A DNA stretch of 64,000 nucleotides from Polyodon spathula. Lineage: Eukaryota > Chordata > Actinopteri > Acipenseriformes > Polyodontidae. The notes under the pieces are model-generated. The model ran no database searches. It was not told where the DNA came from and saw nothing but the letters and a program-made list of their open reading frames with translations. The stretch covers positions 8,684,281 through 8,748,280 of the forward strand of contig NC_054559.1 in the NCBI RefSeq assembly GCF_017654505.1. The letters are read 5' to 3'. Of the stretch, positions 36,626 to 51,999 are shown one piece after another (the first letter of the stretch is position 1; every line of letters starts with the position of its first letter). A program made the position numbers and the translations under genes.

Positions 36626-39526
36626 GTTTTTCATATCGAAGCCATTTTAAAATGGAGCTGCACATTTTGCGGGTGCAGTGATTGTATGTAGTCCAAAATC
36701 TCTGCAGTTTTAGTGTTAATGGGAAATGATGCATCTGCAGAACACGTTAAGCACAACTGGCAAGGAAAAGGTCATGAGAGAGGTAAAAAAAAAACAAGCG
36801 GTTTGACACAAGGAAGACATAAAACATCTCTATACTGAGAGGAGAAGGACATTAAACATCAAAGGACTGTGAGTTTTAGGAAGCAAGATACGCAAGTAGT
36901 GTACACAGATACACAGACCAGATACACAGACCAGATAGTTACTTAGCAGAGAGAAAGACAGGAAATATCCAAGAAAAAAAACAGGTGCTGTCACTGCTAA
37001 TCCAAGCTGCAACTCCAGGACTCAGATGGAGAACAGGACCCAAGAAGAGAAGGCAAGCTGCATTTGAGTAAGCTACTAAGAGCAAAGAGACGAGGCCCTG
37101 CTAAAGGACTTCTACTGCCGCAAAAGTTACAGAGACTTTTATCAGACAAACAAGTCTGAGTCTGTGCCTGGCTACCTGCGTAGCTAAAGATTAATTTAAG
37201 AGGACGGAGCGGACAGGCGCTGTTTGTCAATCCTATCTGGGATTGGATTGAAGACTTTGTTGCAGTGTGTTGATCCTATTGGGTGTTGAAGACTTTGTTG
37301 CTGAGAGGAGAGACTTTTCTAGTGGGCACTAACAGAATAAGTTCCAAACCAGCTGACCAAGAGTCTAAGCTTCAAGGAACTGTTGAGTATAATTCTAGTT
37401 GCATTTTCCTCTCATGGAACCAAATTAATTAATTGTAACACATTCACATAGCATTGAACTGTCTAGTTTGCACACCTTGTGTGTGAAATAACTTTTTAGT
37501 GAAACTTGATTAAGTTAACTATATTTAATCTACCTCGTTGCATGGACAATATATTTTAAAGTAAACTTGCTGTATCGTTAAACAATATACTATTAGTAAG
37601 CTTAGTTTAATCTATTCTAAGATTGTCTGCACCATTTCAGTTCAGGCTGTGTGTGTATATTAGCAAGCTACTAGCTACCTCACAGCTTGCTGCTGTGCTT
37701 GTGTATAAGGAGTGTCATATTTCACTGGTCCTGCTAGCTGCTTTAAGCAGGGTGAGAGTTTTGACTTGTGTTTCATGCTTAGAAAACTAAGAGATTGACT
37801 TTTGTGATTTCTATTTACAATAAGTGTACTTTATAAAATACTATATTGATTAAACGTTCCTTGCATCTACAGCGTGTACGTGTGTTAGTAGTAAATCATT
37901 TATCTTGTAACACGTCAATTAAATATTTTTATATGAGAATTAATTAACCTAGATAAACTCTAAACTATCAATTATATAACTGTTCTTGCATCTTACAGTG
38001 CTTGTATTGTATTGCGTAAGATCCAGCAGCAGTCCACTGTTCAGAGTGTGGTTTACAGCAGCCACAAATCCCTTGAGTTAATAAAGTAGTATAATGAGCT
38101 ATGGGAAGTTTCTTTATTAATTTCCCTTTAGCAAAATAACAATGATCTATGTATGAAATCTTTAGATCTGCTATCGCACTGCTCTGTTGATATCAGGCAT
38201 CTTCATCAGAGTAGCAACAATAGCATGAGTTAACAAGTATGTATGAAAAGCAAATATACCATTTTTTTCAGTTTACGGTTCTCTAAGTACTGGTACGGTA
38301 CATTCTGAGTCACTGACACAAATCAAACTTTTCCCAGAGGTGACCATCAACATGATTGGACTGCTCGAGGCACTGAGGTTCCCCTTGACTTGTCTGTCGA
38401 AACCGCTCTACAATCAGGCAGCACAGACACTGTCTTAAGCTGGAGGATGTTGTCCAATTTCCCTCCATATAAGGACTGAGCACAAGGGTTCCATTCTTTC
38501 ATAAATTGCTGCTGGGACATTCAGAAAGCGAACAACTGTATTCCCTTGTGCATGCTTAAGAAATGGACCAGTCAATCAACTAGGAAATAAATATAGAAGA
38601 CTCCTACCGTAACTTGTGTTTTTATACATTCTATTAAAACTCTCGGGTACACTTTAAATAAGTGACACTCCACGATAATAAGAAAGCGCATCATACATAT
38701 GCACATCATAGTTGTTATTCAATAGGCTACATCTTGCTAAAAAAACATTTTGTAGTCACTACAAAATGAGTACAAGCAGAGGCACTCAATTCATGAATAC
38801 TGTACCTGGTATAAACAGGATGTATTATGCTAGAACATAATAACAAACACCATTTTATATGGATACAGTGCAAGAATGGCTTAATCATAAAGCAACAAAC
38901 TGATAGACAGGTCAATAATATCAGACTGGTTTTATATCCTTTTCCTCTAACAATGTGTGATGTACAACACACTGGCTGACCTGGTAGAAGTAAAAGTGAT
39001 GCTTTTGGGGGTTGCAGTGAAATGGTGACAGCACAAAGTGATACTATGGTGCAATAGTATGGTATTCATAAACAGTTCCATTAGTACATCACCTGAACCA
39101 AAAAGAAGACACTCTCGGGAGGAATGGAGTTTACTGTTAATAATCAAACTCTTAAATGGGGACATCGGTTGTAGACCTGACATAATGAGATCCAAACATT
39201 TTGATGGACTGCCTGTAGTTACGTTTTGTAATAAAAGAGCTCTTGAGTATGACTAAATGGTTTTTCAATGTAATCATAATGACAGATATCAATTTGGAAG
39301 CCAGCCTACCTTTACGTCACTACACTGCACTGCAAAACACAGCGTATTGCCAACAAAACTCTGAAAATAAGAAAACATTTGTTTCTTGTATCTCATGGAT
39401 GAGAATTTAAAGTAGGACAATTTAAAGAATATTTAGTTGGATATTTAAAGAACAACAACCTATGTTAGCACAATTATACAACTTAATTGCAACAAAAATA
39501 TTTCAGGACTGAAAGGGTTAGCCCAG

Positions 39527-39528
<2 letters not shown>
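36626..39528. other. Noncoding, possible unclassified repeat at 36.7-37.9 kb
   Basis: Purine-rich sequence at 36.78-37.35 kb contains a doubled 15-bp word (ACACAGACCAGAT, near 36910-36938) and two related GAAGACTTTGTTG blocks (near 37249 and 37287). It may be part of a retroelement untranslated region, but no coding or terminus was recognised. Confidence 0.35.

Positions 39529-39572
<44 letters not shown>
39529..39572. repeat. Poly-C run (44 nt)
   Basis: A pure C homopolymer in otherwise AT-rich sequence. Its length is suspicious and may be a base-calling artefact. Confidence 0.9.
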
Positions 39573-40685
39573 AGTTGTATTTTTTACTATTCTTTGCAGC
39601 TTTTTCCAGTAATTGTTTTAGGTGTACATTCACCACATAGGTGAATTGAGGAAAATCCTGTCTATTTGTTGGTGAGCCCTGTCAGAGTATCTAGTGGGAG
39701 GGTTTTTATTGTTAACTCCAAGTCAATTATATTAGTGGAAAAAATTGAATTATTATATGTAGGTTTATTATATCAGACTTTCTGATAAACCACAGAACTA
39801 CACAGAAAGCATTACCTAAACTAATTACAAAAGCTGACTGCATAACACCTGCACATTTAGACAGGTCATCTACAGTAATTGTTACTTCTACATGCAAGTT
39901 CTGTACATGTCATGGGTTGATTATCTCCTGCTGCCATGTATATTAGGGGATAGATGCTCTAGACATGTGGATTAGACTAGATCAAATAGATTGCAGAATC
40001 AATCATTGAATCAAGTTACACAGGGTGCCATTTTAAAGCCCTGTCCACATCTTCATAGGTCTAGCTTTGTTTTCATGATGCCTTCTGAAGGGCTCATTGT
40101 GCTGTTGAAGATTCAATACCAGGCTTGAACGTGATAGGTTTTTTTTTTTTTTTTTTTTTGATATTTTGTTCACAATATAGTGCAACAGCCCAATGGAGGA
40201 AGACACACACATCATTTACACCAGAATTGCTAAGCAGCACATTTAACTTAATAGCACAGTAGCTCAATGACCCTTGCACCTATGAGTGGCAACTTTGATT
40301 CCTATTACCGGACAGTCTGTGCAATGATTTGTTTTTAACTATGTGTTCCTACAGGGGAAGTCATTCTCTTTAGTGGTGATGGGTTGCCACCAGGATAAGA
40401 ATGGGTTCAGAGTCAGTGATTTATGCCCAATAAGACAACTTGCTGATTAGGAAATCTGTGTGAACTGGCTGCATTGGAGCCTGAAATCATCACAGGCATG
40501 CTTTTTTTCTAAGAAGGAGGAAGAAATATATACTGTCACGTTGTCCACTAAGAGCATGGCTATTTAACTGCAGAGTCATACTCTTGTGTTATATCAGGGA
40601 GAAGGTACCAGTCCTGTGGAAGTCACAAAGGTTGGGGGTCAGAAGAACAAGAAAACAAAGATTTACACTGCATTCTATAAATATA
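39573..40685. other. Noncoding, nothing recognised
   Basis: AT-rich sequence between the poly-C run and the Tc1-like element, with a poly-T run inside. Confidence 0.5.
40139..40159. repeat. Poly-T run (21 nt)
   Basis: A pure T homopolymer. Confidence 0.9.
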
Positions 40686-42079
<1,394 letters not shown>

Positions 42080-42199
42080 GAGTTCAAATCTGTGTGTATC
42101 AAGAGCAAGATACTAATCACAGCTAAAAATCAAGCAAATGCTTTAGTCAAGAAATAACATGTATAATGGGAAGGATTTAAGATTTTATATATCCTGTAG

Positions 42200-42251
42200 A
42201 TGTGGCTGGGGCTTAATTGACTAATTGATGATCAATTAAGCCCAGCCACAT
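42200..42251. repeat. Inverted repeat upstream of a TATA-like box
   Basis: Arms ATGTGGCTGGGGCTTAATTG (from 42200, running to 42220) and its complement (42232-42251) pair with one bulged base around an 11-nt loop. A TATAAAAAA word follows a few bases later (about 42254), the arrangement seen in some LTR promoters. Confidence 0.6.
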
Positions 42252-42520
42252 GGTATAAAAAAGGAGCTGAAAAGCCTGTTCTGGTTTCAGCAAGCATGCA
42301 GCCTCACTACTGTGAGTGAGTGAGTGAGTGAGTGAGGTGTAGGGATTAATTTAGGGGATTTTGACCCCACAACAGTTTATTTTAGTGTATCACAGAGTAT
42401 GTTCCGGAGCGGGACCTCCCTTTTAGTGGGAGTAGCGCTAAGCCAGTGTTTGGCAACCATTTGTTCTTAGCTGTTTTCTCACTGTTTTGTTTTGGAGTTA
42501 TTATTTTGATTACACACTGA
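42252..42520 (+). mobile_element. Possible LTR fragment
   Basis: The segment starts with TATAAAAAAGGAGCTGAAAA, includes five GTGA/GAGT-type short repeats near 42312-42336, and continues with GTTCCGGAGCGGGACCTCCC. A TATA box after an inverted repeat with GC-richer sequence downstream is LTR-like, but no primer binding site, polypurine tract or partner LTR was identified. Confidence 0.3.
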
Positions 42521-44091
42521 TAAAAAGAGTAGGATATATTTTATTTTTAACAGAAATCAAACAGATATTCAGAGGTAATGTTTTTAGTTAAGAACAACAA
42601 CTGCATCACACTCAACTACCGTTCGCTCTCCTCTTCTTGTCCCGCCCCTTAGCCACCAAAACACACTCCCGATTCGCTGGTACAGTACTCCCTGACCTCC
42701 CAACTCCCACCTAATAGGCTCTCATTAACTGTCAGTAAATGCACTGCATTCAAGCCCCCAAAACACACGAGAGTATAGAGAGTGCTGCAGATCGGAGCCT
42801 CTCATGACGCCGCTTCTAAAATGCCATAAATCATGTAATACAATATTGCAGTGTTTGAAAAGCAAAGTATTATTAATAAACACTGCACTTGTATAATCGC
42901 AGTTTAAGGGCCGCAGTCATTTTGATCAATTTAAAATAAACGCTGCGACACCAATTTGAAGTAATATGGTATTTGTCAGTGTAAATTGTTATCCAAAGCT
43001 GTTTTAAAGATACTTAGAGATTGTTTGACTTTTTCTTCTTTTTTTTTTCTTTCTGTGGCCATATGAAACTTTTAAAATAATTTACAAACTGTTTAAGAGG
43101 ACAAAATGAACACTAAGTGCAACAGCAAACAAACATGGTATTCTTTTTAATAACTATACTTTTTACAGCTGATGCAATGCCTTGGATATAACCAGAGATT
43201 CGTTTTATATATATATATATATAGTTTTTTTTTGCTGTGGTTCTTTTGTGGAACTGAATTCTTGGAAGAACAATGACAAACAACTTATTTTTTCTCTCCT
43301 CGTGTAGCAAATCAACAACCCTTTAAGCTTGTCCTTGCACTCAGATACTGCTTCAGTATTCAAGAATGTCAATTCTCACTTTAATCTTATAATCCTTCAG
43401 ATAAAGCAAGCTGATTTATAGCAATATGTAACCAGGCAAACTAACTGAAATATGTGTTGAGACTTTTAAAATAAGAGCAAGTATAGGACTGGGTTATTAC
43501 AGTACAGTGGGTTACTGTGAACTGTGTAGCATTGAAAATAAAATAAATCTCTGTACTAATCCAAATATCTAATCAATTCCAGCCCTTATTATTCAAATTA
43601 TAAGTTTATATACAAAAACATTAATTGATGACACCTGCTTTCTTTTTTGTATGTTTTACAAAGCAAAATCCTGACATATTATTGCGATGAATCAATTTAA
43701 TGATCATATGTATGTTGCATTGTGCGATTGTGTCGGACGATCACTTGAAATTGATAAGACAAGCAACCAATCCTGCTATTATGCTGCTATTGGTATATTT
43801 TATCATGAGTAAATGTTAGCACATTAATAATGCAATTGCAGTTAAACCTTGTGGCAAACCAATGAGACAAGTATGACCTCTGGTCTTTTATTTGGAAAAT
43901 CATTTTTTTATTTTTTTATTTTACCAACATACTCAGTTATCTTTTTTTTTTTTATCCCCTTTTATCCCATTTTATAGCGAGAACAATCCCTTTAGCATAT
44001 CTGCTGACTGCAGGAAGAATTCGGTTCAATATCTTCTCAGCTGAATTATACTGTCAAGAAAAGTAGCTTTCAGGCTCCCTACCTTGTTCAA
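42521..44091. other. Noncoding, nothing recognised
   Basis: A slightly GC-richer patch (42600-42800) is followed by AT-rich sequence with a short TA run near 43209-43222. No gene was found. Confidence 0.5.
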
Positions 44092-44345
44092 AATTCAATA
44101 TACAGTATTTAGCACACTACAACAATAAATTCAATATACAGTATTTAGCACACTACAACAATAAATTCAATATTCAGTACTTAGCACACTACAACAATAA
44201 ATTCAATATACAGTATTTAGCACACTACAACAATAAATTCAATATACAGTATTTAGCACACTACAACAATAAATTCAATATACAGTATTTAGCACACTAC
44301 AACAATAAATTCAATATACAGTATTTAGCACACTAAAACAATAAA
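44092..44345. repeat. 36-bp minisatellite, about seven copies
   Basis: The unit begins AATTCAATATACAGTATTTA and ends GCACACTACAACAATA. Seven near-identical copies run head to tail; the third has two substitutions (ATTCAGTAC) and the last has CTAAAACA in place of CTACAACA. Confidence 0.9.
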
Positions 44346-45191
44346 AAAACAACACCACTTCAAACAAAACTTTACTGGAACTTAGGTGTGAAAAAAAGAC
44401 TATTGAAACCTTACAAAATGTGATGTTACAGTATTCTCAGCAGACAGATACGGGAATGGGATATTGCCTCCATGCATGTACAGTGCTATTATTCTCATCC
44501 CCTTTGGGCTCCTGAACTGCAGAACATGAGCTGGCAATGCACCTGATTCTCTTCCAGGAAACATAAAGGGATGGAGGCTCCCCTCCACCCCCCCCTCCAC
44601 CCCACCCTTGAAGTTCAGGAAACCACACACCTTTTGTTTGCGTCTGAGGAAGTCCTGAATGCCACGGGAGAGTGAGCCCTAGTCGGTATCACTATGAATT
44701 TTAAATATATATGTGTTGGTTTTGTGCGTCGCGCAGGTGAAAAAAGCTACAGATGTCGTCCACTTTTTGATTAGCTAGAACTTAGCTAGAAGTTTATTTA
44801 AAAGTTCCAAAGTGAAACTAGGTTTTGCTTTGTTTTGTAAATAAATAAATATACAGGCTCTGCCCTGTTGAAACATACCTGTGGTTTTGAGTGCTGTTCC
44901 TTTTATAAGAAGACAGAGTGCTAAAGGTTCCCAAAGCCGGAATCACCGTAGTTGCACACTGTCTGAGAGGCTGTATGTCTGTGCTGTTTTAAATGCCCTG
45001 GACAACAATGTACTTTTAAAATAAAATAATTGTACACTGGTTTAAACAAAAAAAAAATGAGCTAGCTCATTTACTACCAAATATACTGTGTGAAGCAACA
45101 CTAGCTGTCTGTTAACTCCCACTAATCAACCATTCGTGAATAGTATAATAGTAATAAAAAAGATGATGTCTCAAGTAAGGCACTGACTTGT

Positions 45192-45277
<86 letters not shown>

Positions 45278-47959
45278 CAATTTATTTAAATGGGTTGTAC
45301 TATATTGGCCACAATATGAGTTCATCTAGAATCACTAGTCCAATGTCTTATTAGCCACAAATGAATATTGAATCCTAATAGAATGGCATACAAATTGCAT
45401 TGGAGTTGTATTTGAAGCAAATATATTAAAGTGCTTTCAACAAATGTAATCAAATAAATACAAAAACCAAAAACATTGTTTGGCAAACAACTATATTCAT
45501 GGTTGCACTGTGCCAAAAATGCTAGAAGAGGAATGTATAATCTCTCTGTTAATAAAATCTAAATCATACCGTGACGATCGTGAAATAATGACAGTGGCAA
45601 TCAAGGCATTATTTCTGAGGGTCCATTTGGACCTAAACCAAACCGGGACTACTGATGTAATTCATAGCTCAGCCCAATGTTTTTAAATGAAATCTGCTAT
45701 TAGAGCCAATAGAAAAAAAATTGAACCTGAAAGCATAAATATCAGTGTATTTCTCCAAAACTGTTATAATTGAAAAACAAATGAAATGATCCAGAAATGT
45801 GAAAATAGCATTACTATTGTTAGTCATAGTAAACACAGCATTCAATGAGTATTGGGTACCCTTGGAAGAGGCAATGCTGTGAGAAGAAACTAGTTCTGAT
45901 TTGGATGGATTTATGCAATTAAACTCCACTGAAGGATGACAAGTGCAAATATGAATGTACAAATACTCTTTACACAAACATGTGCCATTACAAAATTAAC
46001 TATGCAAAAATCTCACCACAAGGAATTTACATACTTCATTCGAAAAGCATGTGCTCTCAGCCACTCCAACCCCCATACAAATTAGACTTCTGTTCAAAAA
46101 CTGGAAGATAATGTACATTTTAGAGGGAAACCGGTAGTTATATTAAACAGAAAGTATTCTTGGAGCATCATGATCTGTCTTACTTTTTTTTTTTTTTACA
46201 TTTATACTGATGTTTAATTTATCTGTACTGTATATACTCCAGGATACTCCTTGATTCACCTTTCTGGAGCCTTTTTTAGTGGATGAATAGTTTATAAGTT
46301 TGTTTTTTTAAGATGAAACCAGTTTGTAAATGGTATTTTCAGTTTTTCTTGTCTTGCACAACCCCATCACCGAAATTCAGTAATCAGCCAGTCGGAACTT
46401 TTCGCTTTGCAGATCTGTGGAGCGTCTGACAGTTTAGGTTACAGATTTACATTTTAATCTCATTTCTCCAATTAGTGTCCACCCTCACAGACCTGCTCTC
46501 CCATAGCTGGAGGTCAGGGTTAAGGCCTTAGGGGTCTAGTGTTACATGTTACTCCCACCTAACCGACTGTGCATCCCTCAGCCTCCGTGGCTGGGCTGTG
46601 TTGTACATGGCCAGCCACTGGGGTAATAATGGGTTTGCCATAATAGTCTTGCTGCCCTCTGTGGGTGATCTAATCAAGCTAGACTATGATGACAGAGACT
46701 CAAGGACTGAACTAACTAGAAGACATTTATACAATCCCTTTTTTCTTTCACTTTAATTTTTTTTTTTTTTAATAACAGGGTAATTAAAATAAAGTAGGGC
46801 ACAGCAGTTCTGAAAGTTGGCATAAAGTGAATCATATTCATGGCTAGATTTTGAAATAAATGTTTAACATGCTGGCATATGGCAGTAGCCCTAGAACCTT
46901 GTTGCTCATCAGTTGTCCCCCCGTTGCCATTACTACATTACTATGCAGTAGCCACCTTCCCTGTTCATATTTAATGCTTCAGAAATCACGCGGTGCTAGA
47001 TGTATATATAGCCCTAGGGAATGTACTTTTTGAAAACGCTTAATACATTTCATTGATTGCCTGCTGTCATTACAACCCACTCCTGCTAAGCAATGAAAAA
47101 GTGTTCTCGCTGTAAGATGCCATTGACCTTGGTGCAAAGCATAGGCAGGGGTACTCGTAAGGGATTCTTTTTCTGAGCTGTGTAGCGAATCACAGCAATC
47201 CCTTAGCGCTGTGCACTGCTCTGCACAATAAAGGCATTGTTTAATTTTAAGAATACATTGTACTGTATTTATATGAAGATGTCATTTATTTGAGAAAATC
47301 ACCTGCACCATGGATCTACACCAACTGTCTTTGTGCTAGAGAGCTCATTCAAAAGAAGAGTCACTATAAATTACACTCCTTTTCATAGTCAACTTTAACC
47401 ACTGCTTCTTTAACTTTTGGATTATCCATAACTTCAAACATTCAATTGCGGGTAGTTTTATAGTGCCGCTTAACTGCTGAGAATTGGATATATGACAAAA
47501 CAGTCTTAAAACCGAATTCAACTAAATTATTAAATTAAGGAACGTTGGATGAAACATAATTGTTTTTTAATTTAAATGCATTCCGAAACTGCGTGAACAT
47601 ACTGTATATCAGTAATTTCCCTTTAGTAAAAAAAAAGAAAAAAAAGTCAATTTAATTCTGAGAGGGCAGTGCAGTCTTTATAAATATAGCTTTACAATGT
47701 AGGCTTTTTAAATGTAGCTTTGCATTATGTTACCACTCAACTGCTTATTTGCACATTTAAGGGAAAGTTCTGAGTTTGTCAGCCCTCCCTTGCCTTTTCA
47801 TTTATGTTGTTTTCACAGCTCTTAATAAACTATGGTATCCGTCAAATTGTTGTGTCAAGCTAGAGAGCTGCTTTCCATGGCCGAGAGGTTTAATAAAGAC
47901 AAATGTTTCTGAGTGCTCTTCTAAAGGATGGCTTTACAGAGCTGTAGTTAATACTACAA

Positions 47960-47961
<2 letters not shown>
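44346..47961. other. Noncoding; 46.4-46.7 kb and 47.04-47.24 kb are less AT-rich
   Basis: It holds a C-rich patch near 44578-44604 and the long TA run at 45.2 kb. The two less AT-rich blocks could be conserved noncoding DNA or old repeats. No coding exon was recognised. Confidence 0.4.
45194..45277. repeat. (TA)n microsatellite
   Basis: The longest uninterrupted TA run in the window, about 84 bp. Confidence 0.95.

Positions 47962-48005
<44 letters not shown>
47962..48005. repeat. (CA)n microsatellite
   Basis: A CA run of about 44 bp abutting the Tc1-like terminus at 48003. Confidence 0.95.
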
Positions 48006-48010
<5 letters not shown>

Positions 48011-48295
48011 TTGCAGAAGTATTCACCCCCCTGCAAAGTTTTCACATTTTGTTGGCACCTGAGCATACTCCATGATGCTTTCAAATTAGACTTTACATGT
48101 AGAATCTACACAAACTACTCCACATTGATAAAGTTACGAAATGCATACAGAATATCCTGTAGATCATTTCCCTCATGTAAATAAATATTCTCAAGCTGCA
48201 ACTCACATAGTGATCCAACAAAGCAACCATGAAGACCAAGGAGCTTTCGAAACAAGTCAGGGATAAAGTGGTAGAGCAGGAGAAGGGTACAATCA
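48003..48295 (+). mobile_element. 5' end of a second Tc1-like transposon with transposase N-terminus
   Basis: Right after a (CA)n tract the sequence reads GCAGAAGTATTCACCCCCCT, a typical terminus of another fish Tc1 subfamily. About 220 bp further, an ATG at 48229 opens a frame beginning MKTKELSKQVRDKVVE (48229-48276), which I recognise as the transposase N-terminus of such elements (start of the first helix-turn-helix). Similarity then stops abruptly near 48285-48295. No further transposase could be found downstream, so this is a truncated copy. Confidence 0.75.
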
Positions 48296-50467
48296 CACGT
48301 GGGCTTTGCATGGTTTTCTGTTGGACAGTAACTGGTTCCACCCTCTGTGGGGCTCTGTCATTAAAAGCAGGCCTGATTTAACATCACAAAACTGCACCAC
48401 ACTACAGAAGCCTGAATGTATCCTTAAATCTGTCTGTTGCAGCTTTATCTTCATGACAAGACCGATGTGGGACCATGCAGTGCCGCAGAGCGGCAGATAA
48501 TTTCTTTGTTTAAGGTAAACTCCCTGTGGGGTGTCTGACTCTGTGAATGTCTTCAGTGTGCCCTTTATGTCCCGCATGTTATTGTGGATGCACGAATGTG
48601 CACAGAGCCAAAGTTGCAAGTCAGAGGGAGAAACAACTGACTTATAATGAAACTGTATCTCCTGGGAAATCAAGCCACTCAGCTCAGTAAACTTCTGAAA
48701 TCAGAGGGGGAAATTTAAAAAAATCTTGTTACATACCCTACCGACATTATTAGTGTTCCCTGTTAACTATCAAATGGAGATACCCCAAACATGGAATACG
48801 TGAGATATTGAAGTGGTGCATCTCATATTTGTCTCATGACTGGCTCACACCTTTAAATGTCTTGTATGCACCCTTAGAACTCTTAATATCATTAGCATAC
48901 ACATCTGTGAGTCCCAATAGCATCCATATATTTAAAGACTGTTGTATTTGTAATAAATTCCGAGCACTTCACAGTCTTGCCTGATTTGGTCAAGGGTCCC
49001 TCATGCAAATGCATACCCTTAGTGGAAAGGTACCTGCCTCAGTGACTGAGCTAAATCACAGCAGAGCAGAGTTGGTAAAACCCTGAAGATAAGATTTCAT
49101 ATTTAAAGGAAGATAAGACAAAAAGAAGCAAGCTGTTGAAAGAAGCTGCAAGAGGCTGACAGTTTTGTGAGCTGAATATTTCACATTGTCGGGTGAACAT
49201 TAAAAAGAGGAGAGGGGTGGATGCAATTTGAAATATTATGCATTGAATAAAACTTTGTTTAGCAGTGAGCCTTTGATTCATTCTAAGCTTCAAAAAAAGC
49301 TGTTAGTCAAGTAAATTATTAGTTAGACAATACAATGGAAATGCAGAAATACAATAGATCTGAAAAGCATTTTCTTTTAAAGCTGGGTGCAACACTGTTT
49401 ATAAACTGACATCATGACAGTCTTAACATATACAATTAAACATAACTAGAGCTAAGATGGAGAGGACAAAAATGTACAGCATACTTCAGATGCCAGTGCC
49501 CTACTGCTAAGATAAGAGTTGAGAAAAAATAACACATGCAGTTGTCTAGCTGTTAGGCATTAAATGCATTCATGTTTTTTGCTTTTAAATTGTATATATT
49601 CCCTACAGTAACTTCTTTAAATTCCCTCTGAATTAAGAAAATAAACGATTACTTCTGAAATGCATTGACTGATGGTTAAATGAGAACATACTTGAAAACA
49701 CAAGGGTATGTAGCAAATTAGCAGAACTTAGAAAACAGAAATCCCTGCATTTCACTCTCATAGAAGTCATATGAGTGACCTTTCGTCATAAGTGCTGTTC
49801 CGACCTGATGATTTGGTGGAGCAAAAGTTTATGGGCGCTTCCAATTACAAGGCAAAAATTAAGCCATAAAATGGAGGGTGAAAGAATTAGTCTCTAGTTT
49901 ACTCTCTTGCCAGTCAGTGCGATGAACTGGAATTGTGTCTGAATGTAAGCAGCCCAGAATCAAAATTTCAAAGTATCACATCAACCAAAAACAAGCAACA
50001 AGTTTGGTTGAACTGTTGTATGTCTAAATTAAGGTCACCCCAAGTAATAATTTGACATGCAAATAGCTAATCCTATTTGATAAGTGTCTCAGTAATTCAT
50101 GAATACTAACGTTGAGTGCCCTATTATCATATTACAATGTCCTGCTTTGCTTGTAATATGTTTGGTACTAAATGATTTAGTCATGATGAAGGTAGATATA
50201 TGGCTCACAAGCCTAGATAAATTAACATTATTTTACCTTTTACTAAGAAATATGGGAGGCAGGCTTAGCCATTGTACCATCATTATTACTCAGGATTCAG
50301 AGTATGTCATTCGTAATCAAGTCTCCTGACTAATAAATATTTTGTGATGGGATAAAAAAAAAAGACAAATGATAAAAATATGAATAAAAAAATTGCCAAT
50401 AAACAAAAATAGGCTTCTACAAGCATTTTTTAATGAGGGAGACGACGTCAGTTATATATATATATAT

Positions 50468-50533
<66 letters not shown>

Positions 50534-51999
50534 GTATAGAACATATGAGCTTCCCTTACTCATAAAACTTCCACAGGATGTAAATACTGACCACTGGGAA
50601 ATCACAAGCATGCATTTAACTCACTTGAGCATCCCACAGAGGACCTTGCTACTCCTGGCCTTTGAATGTTCATATTCCATCATAGCGAGTCAAAGGTCAC
50701 ACTGCTGAGTGATGCACATATACAGTCGTCACATCTGCATCTAAAAAGGCCTGCTGTACATCAGCCAAAATGGTTCTTTAGCCCTCACTGGGCTGCTAAA
50801 GTTCTCAAAAAAACCCATACAGAACATCTTTTTTAACTCTCCCTGTAAATCTGATAAAAGCTGACCCCCACAAAAACATTACCTTTTTAGAAATATTTAT
50901 AAAAAGTGTCTCATTTTACTGTATGGAAAAAGACGATAAAGATTATTATGCCAACATTTTTAAATCCTAGAGACTGCATTGTTTTTGCTGTCATAATCCA
51001 ATATATCACTCTGTCTATTAGATTATATTAAGTAATTGAGTGGGGTCAGTCAGAAACCTGATTAGGGGGACGCCCCAATCAGGAGATTATTTAACAGCTA
51101 GCACACACACACACACATGCTCTAACTCGGAGTGTTGATGTAATTAGTGTCAGCAGGGTAATTATCGAAAACCTAATCACTATTTTCTGTCTAGCAATCA
51201 GTAAACACTACCTACTATAGTACCGATCTTTGCTTTGCTATTTATTTGCCAGCCCTACCATTTGCACTTACTGATTTTCAGACAATGCAATTTCAGCAGA
51301 TACCGCGTTAACTTTTTCCCTTCCTCAACTGTTATTCTTGTTAACCCCACAAAGTCTTATATTTATGTAGTCACTAATTGCTTCATAATCAACAGATTTG
51401 ATTTGTTTAAGTTAAATTAAAAGTGTGAAATCCAGCGACTGCATAGAATCCGTAGCGATCCTATAAAATCACTGGCCAATTTAGTGACACTAGTGATTGT
51501 ACACATTCACTAACACATGTTAGTGAAATGTATAAAATCATACAAAGTAATACAATTTAAAACAATTTGTATTAGTAAAGGAGCTGCTGTAATGTATTTA
51601 TTATGACAAGTGCATTCATAATTAAGTCCAAACCAATTATATTGTTGTTTTTAAAATTTGTCTAGTACAGTCAGAATATAGGCAAAATACAAGAAACACA
51701 TAGACTTGCTGTATTCAATTATTTATTAAACAAAATGAACAAACATATGGGGAACAACTTATATCTTCAAACTAATTATAATGTAATAAACAATAGATGC
51801 ATGCACAATGTCCAGAATAGAAACGCAAAGATTATAATATAGTTACAAAAATGAGTGTGCAGTTTAAACTATAAATGCATGTAAAATGTTCATATAATTA
51901 ATAAACGTAAATACAAAATGATAATATAGTCCAGATTTATTAATATACTGTTTGGTAATTATAATTATTTTCTCTTTTGTATTTGTAATTAACTTAGAA
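48296..51999. other. Sequence between two Tc1-like ends
   Basis: No transposase is seen. The minus-strand open frame at 48293-48673 (126 codons) has no recognised domain. It contains a TA run, a short CA run near 51102-51118, and a small inverted repeat near 51057-51083 (CCTGATTAGGGG with CCCCAATCAGG). Confidence 0.45.
50452..50529. repeat. (TA)n microsatellite
   Basis: A TA run of about 78 bp with one C interruption near 50470. Confidence 0.95.

Noticed and set aside
38340..38480. Open minus-strand stretch of about 50 codons in a GC-richer patch, considered as a possible exon
   Set aside because: No family recognised, an in-frame stop ends it, and no convincing splice sites.
47776..48009. 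Frame ending in Thr-His repeats
   Set aside because: The C-terminus is the (CA)n tract; no domain upstream.
48293..48673. 126-codon minus-strand frame with no domain
   Set aside because: No recognisable family and no conserved start context; cannot be supported as a gene.
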